Shown here: one piece after another, positions 59,401 to 64,000 of the stretch
How positions within the stretch are numbered: position 1 is the first letter of the stretch
How the letters are laid out: every line of letters begins with the position of its first letter
Assembly (NCBI RefSeq): GCF_019097595.1
Contig: NC_080710.1
Location: 12,763,280 to 12,827,279 of the forward strand
Reading direction: 5' to 3'
Source of the DNA: Hemibagrus wyckioides
Lineage: Eukaryota > Chordata > Actinopteri > Siluriformes > Bagridae
DNA length: 64,000 nucleotides
Translations under genes and position numbers: made by a program
The notes under the pieces: model-generated
The model's database searches: none
Told to the model about the DNA's origin: nothing
What the model saw: only the letters and a program-made list of their open reading frames with translations

Positions 59401-62400
59401 CCTAAACTGGCTTTGAAAGTGTAGTTACGGTTTCACTCCGCATCAATTTAGCCCTCATTTAGAACTTCAATAATATGGCTGAGATGCTACCGCAGCGATA
59501 AATCTTGCCTAACACTGGCTATGCAGGGTCGAGCATGCAGAACATGTCACATAATAAATTGTCAGACAGTTAAAAATCACTATCATTTTTTGCCTAATGT
59601 ATTATGGATTGCTTGGAATATCACTCAGTCCTGGCTGAAGTGTTTTTAATTTCCAACAGATGTTGAGGCTTTGCGGTGAGTTAATGATTAAATATAGATG
59701 GGCTGATTTATTAGTCTAAACACTATTGCTTCCAGGTCAATGGCATAAAGACAAATCATCTGTCTTGATATGCATAAAGGCCAAGCTGTCCCATTCTTAC
59801 CCGATTCATTTCTCTGAAAAGGAAGTAGAATGTTCATAAAGAAAAAAAAAAAAAAACAGAAAAAAAAACACTAAAAGAAATATTGCTTTCATTTTATTTC
59901 ACATTAACAGCGGTAAAGATTTTGGATAATCCGGGTGATAAATGTCCAAGTATGCTATAGGAAAAATGTAAGCATACAGTGTATGTGTAATACTTTTTGA
60001 CGCAGAATACCAAATTGGAAAGTGATTATTAATAGTAAAATTAATCAGTTAAAATGGACCTGTAATTAACATTTCATTTAATACATGTATATTAGTAGAA
60101 TATTGTCACATTTGTATTTTATGAGACTTTCTATACACTTAAAATTAGTATATTCAATAGAACATGATATCTAATCACCTTGTAATTCTCAGATTGTGTT
60201 ATGTACAAACCAAACTGTACACATGATTTGTTATTTTGGCACAGTAAAGAAAAAGGGCCAGTAGGCTTTCACTCTCCCTCTACCCTCACCTCTATTTGGC
60301 CAGTGTCCACTGACCTCTTGGCTAGTTCAGTAGCTGTTTTGTCATGGTGCAGCCCTTCCTTCCTAACTCAGCATCTCTGTTTCTAGCCAAAACTATAATC
60401 CGTATCAGTACCCCAAAAGCATGTCGTGTAGCCAGATGCTGACCCTAGGCCTACTTGTTCATGTAAGTACCTGCAAGCCTCCCACCAACCGACTGGCCAG
60501 CTCGATGGTCTGTCTGGTGCGGGTCACTTCCTCCTGGCAGTGCAGTTTTTCAGCTGCTGCTCTCTCAAACTGAGCTGTGAGGCTCTGCAAATGCCTGTCT
60601 AGATCCTGAATATAATACACACACAGACAGGAGGAAAGGACATGTCTCAATACATAGCAACACTGCAATTTTAAGCATGCTGGGTAAGTTCTTTGGGTAA
60701 TGCATCTATATACTTACAAACAAATGTAAGCTTCAAAATAATTTAAAAGTAGCAGAATACTTGCGTCCAGTTTCTTTCTAATGGTGAGCACTTTAGCTGT
60801 AGCATTGTCCAGCTCAGTGTTGGCCTGAGAAAGAGCCTGACGCTTTGGTACAACCTGACAGTACACCTGAAAAACAAGTTATTGCAGAAATGTAATTCTT
60901 TACCTCACGCTGGGTCCATATACAGTACACTCACTGAGCACTTTATTAGGAACGATTTACTAATACTGGGTTGGGCCCCACTTTTCTTAAAACAACCTTA
61001 ATTCTTCAGATTCCACAAGACAATGGAAACACTCCTTTGAGATTCAGCTCCATGTTGACATTTCCTACTTATTTTTCAGATGCACTTTCATGCTGTGAAT
61101 CTCCCGTTCTACCATATCCCTAAAGTGTTCTACTTTCCCAGTCACTGGATTCAGATCCAGTGACTGGGAAGGTGACTGAAGAACACTAAACTCATTGACA
61201 TGTTCATGAAAGCAGTTTTCTTTGTGACATTGTGCATTATCATGCTGGAAGTAGCCTTTAGATGATGGGAGATTGTGGCTGTGAAGTGATGCACATGATC
61301 AACACCAATAATTAAATAGTCTGTGCCATTCAAGCAAAGACTGATAAGTATTAAAAGGCCCAAAGTGTGCCAAGAAAACATTCCCCACACCATTACACCA
61401 CCTCCACCAGCCTGCACTGTTGACACAAGGCAGGTTGGATCCATGGATTCACGGTGTTGGTGCCAAATTCTGACCCTACCATCTGTGTCTCAGCAGATAT
61501 CGAGTTTTATCACACCAGGCTACATGGCTTCATTTTTCCAGTCTTCAGATGTCCAGATTTGGTGAGCTTGTGTACACTGCAGCCTCAGCTTTCTGCTTTT
61601 GGCAGACAGGCACTTAACACAACATACTGTAGTTGTAGATCATCTGTTTGACTTGTCATAATCACTGAGCTCACATTTTTCCTATTCTGATGGTTGACAT
61701 GAACATTACCTGAAGTTGGATTGCACTGCTGATACACGATTGGCAGATAATTGCATGAATGAGTATGTGTACAGATGTTCTTAATAGAGTGTTTGGTGAG
61801 TGCACGTTACATGCATACTTTTTCATTTCAAAATGAAAAACATAATGTTGTCTTTAAAATATTAAATATGTATACCTAAATATGTACTATTTTAAAGAAT
61901 ATACAGAGGAAAATTATATGTATATGAGGTTTATGAGATTTCTCACCTCATAGTAGCGCACGATATTGATGGTCCAGGCACAGAGCCCAGCAGCAGCATA
62001 GGACTTGGTGCGAACATGTTCAGGGTGAAACTCTGGATTACTGAGGTACTCCTGCTTCACTGTATTAAGACACTGCTCAGGTATGTGCTCCTTATCATAG
62101 TAAACCAAAGCCTGCAGAAAGTCATCCAGCTACAGAAAGAAGATTGGGTCACTTCTCAGAATCAACAATTAATGCCTCCAATAATGTAAAAAAAAAAAAA
62201 AAGTATATACTGTTGGAGACCTCCTTTTATTTCAGAATATACGTACAGTTATAATTATGTTTAAAAATATCCAAAAAGCATATATTCTGTTATATCTCAG
62301 CCCAATGTACTTAGCAAACCAGTTCTTCCTCACAGCTAATAACTAAACAAGTCTCTCATATGTGATCAATCATGCATCTAATACCCAAAAGCACTGGCCT

Positions 62401-63162
62401 TGTTTGAAAAATATCGCATTTTTAAAGCATTGATTATAATCTTAGAGGTCTGCAAGTTCAAGGCCAGCCTGTGGATTAGAATAACATGAATCAGAATAGT
62501 GTACTGGGGGTTTCGAGGTGGGGCGATTTACTGTGACAGATTCACCTTGCCCATAAAGGCTCTGGCAGCCTTCCAGCTGCGATCTTTAGGAACACGTCCA
62601 CGTGGGGCCAATAGGACCATCACTGCTGCCATCACATTTGTTACAGCCTCTGGAGGATTGGGAAACGTCTTTAACTCTGTCAGGTTCACCTGTACAGTAT
62701 AGGTGTTTTTTTGTTTTTGTTTGTTTGTTTAAGGCCAGTTGTCATGCACATTCATGGAAAAAAACAGCATAAAGACCATTACAGAACAATGTTAACAGTA
62801 GTAATCACCTTGTTAAGAGTATCTAGAGCTGCAGTGGCAGCCTCTAAAGCTGGTTCAGCTTTAATCAGGTCTTCCTCACAGTCCCTCTGTCTCTGTGTCA
62901 CTTCTGCCTTTATGGCTGCCACCTGAACAAAAACAGCCATGGATATAGTATATGTTCCCACTCTAGACAAACTGGCAATAGGATTTAGGTGCAATAAGCA
63001 AAGAGGCAGGATTACATTCTGCTCCTCTAGATCTGAATCCTTTCTCTTCTGGCTCACTCTTTCTGTCTGCTGTCCAATCTTGGTGATCAAAGCCTCAGCC
63101 GCCTGATTCTTCATATTCAGCTCTACTTCCTGAGAGTTCAGTTTAGCCATAAGCTCTCCCAC
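46111..63162 (-). CDS. dnah11: Axonemal dynein heavy chain, C-terminal third (gene runs off right edge)
   Basis: Outer-arm type dynein heavy chain, an ATP-driven minus-end microtubule motor of cilia and flagella. In transcription order the exons are 63162-63016, 62922-62809, 62689-62546, 62129-61947, 60866-60765, 60605-60471, 59120-58947, 58743-58508, 58367-58245, 56660-56456, 56307-56143, 55912-55772, 55655-55485, 54286-54164, 53533-53340, 53201-53053, 52773-52646, 52521-52294, 51453-51262, 50438-50319, 48741-48502, 48390-48208, 47966-47851, 47747-47635, 46608-46468 and 46358-46111. They total 4,215 bases, 1,404 residues plus TGA. Full-length chains have about 4,500 residues, so roughly 3,100 lie beyond the window. 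The choice of DNAH11 over DNAH9/17 relies on similarity and on the rapgef5 neighbour. DNAH11 loss causes laterality defects and ciliary dyskinesia in mammals. Confidence 0.9.
46921..47393 (-). mobile_element. Tc1-derived short element, copy E (best preserved)
   Basis: 473 bp with terminal repeats TACACTGATCAGGCATAAC and TACACCGATCAGGCATAAC, at TA. The - strand at 46941-47276 is open for 111 residues: [35 protein letters not shown], then GRPRL and a second helix-turn-helix ([16 protein letters not shown]). The catalytic domain is absent. It lies in the dnah11 intron between the exons at 46468 and 47635. Confidence 0.85.
48742..50318 (-). other. dnah11 intron
   Basis: AT-rich, no exons. No transposon boundaries recognised. 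Confidence 0.5.
50439..51261 (-). other. dnah11 intron with complex non-repetitive core
   Basis: The 50850-50960 part contains TAATTACATTTAGCGTGACG and a CTTCATTGGCCGCC-type run, which look like regulatory DNA rather than repeat. The remainder is AT-rich. Confidence 0.35.
51262..55655 (-). CDS. dnah11: dnah11 AAA6 exons
   Basis: Exons 55485-55655, 54164-54286, 53340-53533, 53053-53201, 52646-52773, 52294-52521 and 51262-51453. Landmarks are [117 protein letters not shown] and [20 protein letters not shown]. Every junction keeps the frame. The sequence shows no premature stop, so this part of the gene looks functional. Confidence 0.9.
54520..54960. repeat. Dispersed repeat fragment in dnah11 intron
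   Basis: Begins TTATTTATTTATTTCAATTT followed by 'TTGTCGCATACACAACCATA' and 'TGCAGTGAAATG', a layout like the repeat at 16707 and the SINE tail at 31360. It is unclassified. Confidence 0.35.
55772..59120 (-). CDS. dnah11: dnah11 AAA5 and buttress exons
   Basis: Exons 58947-59120, 58508-58743, 58245-58367, 56456-56660, 56143-56307 and 55772-55912. Landmarks are [79 protein letters not shown] and [20 protein letters not shown]. The coiled-coil buttress is [20 protein letters not shown] with [15 protein letters not shown]. The buttress braces the stalk and relays its movement to the ring. The phase-2 junction KG-R-FIRLGD spans a GC-AG intron. Confidence 0.9.
56661..58244 (-). other. dnah11 GC-AG intron, largely complex sequence
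   Basis: Donor at 58243-58244 is GC on the - strand, acceptor CAG at 56661-56663. The stretch 56990-57360 is complex and not simple-repeat or transposon-like. No exon fits. Confidence 0.55.
59121..60470 (-). other. dnah11 intron
   Basis: No exon. An A-rich tract lies at 59838-59869. The part 59440-59820 is complex and unlike the repeats around it. Confidence 0.45.
60471..63162 (-). CDS. dnah11: dnah11 stalk and microtubule-binding domain exons
   Basis: The first exons in the window (63016-63162, 62809-62922) encode the end of stalk helix CC1: [20 protein letters not shown] and [20 protein letters not shown]. The microtubule-binding domain follows (62546-62689, 61947-62129) with [32 protein letters not shown] and the conserved [20 protein letters not shown]. 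Exons 60765-60866 and 60471-60605 return through helix CC2 ([35 protein letters not shown]). This hairpin carries the track-binding signal to the AAA ring. The exon at 60765 ends in an apparent GC donor. Confidence 0.9.
60927..61806 (-). mobile_element. Decayed Tc1-like element
   Basis: Left end ACACTCACTGAGCACTTTAT and a right end whose complement reads CACTCACCAAACACTC. The - strand at 61151-61444 keeps the transposase core ([13 protein letters not shown]), which lies between the first two catalytic residues. Other parts are frameshifted. It occupies most of the intron between the exons at 60765 and 61947. Confidence 0.7.
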
Positions 63163-63230
63163 CTAAGTACACATATGCATGAACTTAAAATAATGTTATC
63201 ACATGCAAAGGCATTTTGAATCACACACAC

Positions 63231-63450
63231 ACACACACACACCTAGAGGCTATTTAGAGTTCCAAATTGACCTGTTTTTAAACAATGAGTGGAAAACTGA
63301 GTACCCAGAAGAAACCTACACATACACAGGGTGGACATGTGAATCTCCACACAAGCAGGAAGCAGATCTCAGCATCAAATGCAGGATCCTGAAGATGCAA
63401 GGATGTGATGTCATCCTCTGCACCAGGCTGTCACCCCACAAGTGTGCCAA
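63231..63450 (-). mobile_element. SINE-like fragment in dnah11 intron
   Basis: After a CA run the text 'CAGAAGAAACCTACACATAC' then 'TCTCCACACAAGCAGGAAGC' and 'GCAGGATCCTGAAGATGCAA' follows the order of the common teleost tRNA-SINE body and head read backwards. No intact tRNA-like structure is visible. Confidence 0.5.
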
Positions 63451-63791
63451 AACTTTGCAAAACCTCCCTTCATAAAACTGTAACCCTCATCAATCTGAAT
63501 AAATATGGGCATGTCAAGACACAACACTGTAATAATGCTTTTATAATGCCTTTTAGTGTTCAATGAGGATTGAATTATTTCTAGTACCTCTCATCACAGA
63601 TGGTGGCAAACAATTATCAGTGGATAATGGATTACTTACTGTCCATCAGGACTCCTCTATCCTAATAGCAGTTAGAATAAGAAAAGATAAATTCTGTCAA
63701 AACTATCTTCTAAAATTATGAAAATATACCTGTTAAATCCACTCTTAATATATAAGCTTTTCAAGATCACTTAAATGAACAAAAATCTCTT

Positions 63792-63796
<5 letters not shown>

Positions 63797-63840
<44 letters not shown>
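63797..63840. repeat. (AAT)n microsatellite
   Basis: About 14 AAT units near the right edge, in the dnah11 intron. Confidence 0.95.
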
Positions 63841-64000
63841 TGAAATTGTAATAAATTATAAAAAGTAAATATTTGATTTTTTTCCTGTTTTTTCCTAAAT
63901 AGCCTGAATACCCAAATACATCAAAACATTACCTTTAACAAAGTTAAAAATTCTCAATATGTCCTCGAGAACAGTTAACGCTTGTTTATATTCAAGAGTA

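Noticed and set aside
63636..63660. Possible 22-base micro-exon of dnah11 on the - strand
   Set aside because: It has an acceptor-like CTATTAG and a strong GTAAGT donor, but the peptide does not resemble the stalk region that should precede 63162, and family alignment from memory leaves no room for it.

Overview
This window looks like teleost nuclear DNA, possibly from a catfish-like lineage. The evidence is multi-exon vertebrate genes with GT-AG introns, many CA, CT, TTTA and AT microsatellites, a dense load of decayed Tc1-like transposons, tRNA-derived SINEs and small hAT-type elements. The species itself cannot be read from the sequence. There is no prokaryotic, viral or CRISPR content.

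Two convergent protein-coding genes fill the window. On the + strand, rapgef5 (Rap guanine nucleotide exchange factor 5) runs from about 3.1 kb to 44.2 kb. I could place 24 coding exons whose phases all agree and which total exactly 807 codons including the stop. They give, in order: a DEP domain (3.1-4.4 kb), a low-complexity linker (6.3-12.7 kb), a serine-rich exon (21.6 kb), the Ras-GEF N domain (22.4-36.9 kb), a Ras-association domain (40.2-40.6 kb) and the catalytic CDC25/RasGEF domain (40.7-44.2 kb). A second start at 22134 opens a DEP-less 600-residue isoform that corresponds to the short mammalian MR-GEF form. The extreme N-terminus of the long form is not identified.

On the - strand, the 3' third of an axonemal dynein heavy chain (dnah11) runs from the right edge down to its stop at 46111. 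I placed 26 exons, in phase, encoding 1,404 residues: stalk coiled coil, microtubule-binding domain, second stalk helix, AAA5 with its buttress, AAA6 and the C-terminal domain. The genes end tail to tail with 1.86 kb between stop codons. This pairing matches the mammalian DNAH11-RAPGEF5 neighbourhood and supports both names.

The rest is intron. The two largest rapgef5 introns (12.7-21.6 kb and 22.5-35.4 kb) hold most of the repeats. At least five copies or fragments of one Tc1-derived short element are scattered across both genes. There is one larger Tc1 with nearly identical 92-bp terminal repeats (29.6-30.7 kb) and one nearly complete Tc1 lodged in an AT microsatellite (15.2-16.5 kb).

The most noteworthy observations concern RNA processing. 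Rapgef5 contains what reads as a textbook U12-type AT-AC intron (35470-36365). Its long isoform seems to enter an internal acceptor inside the first exon of the short isoform. Dnah11 has two apparent GC-AG introns. I did not find a convincing wholly new biological system.
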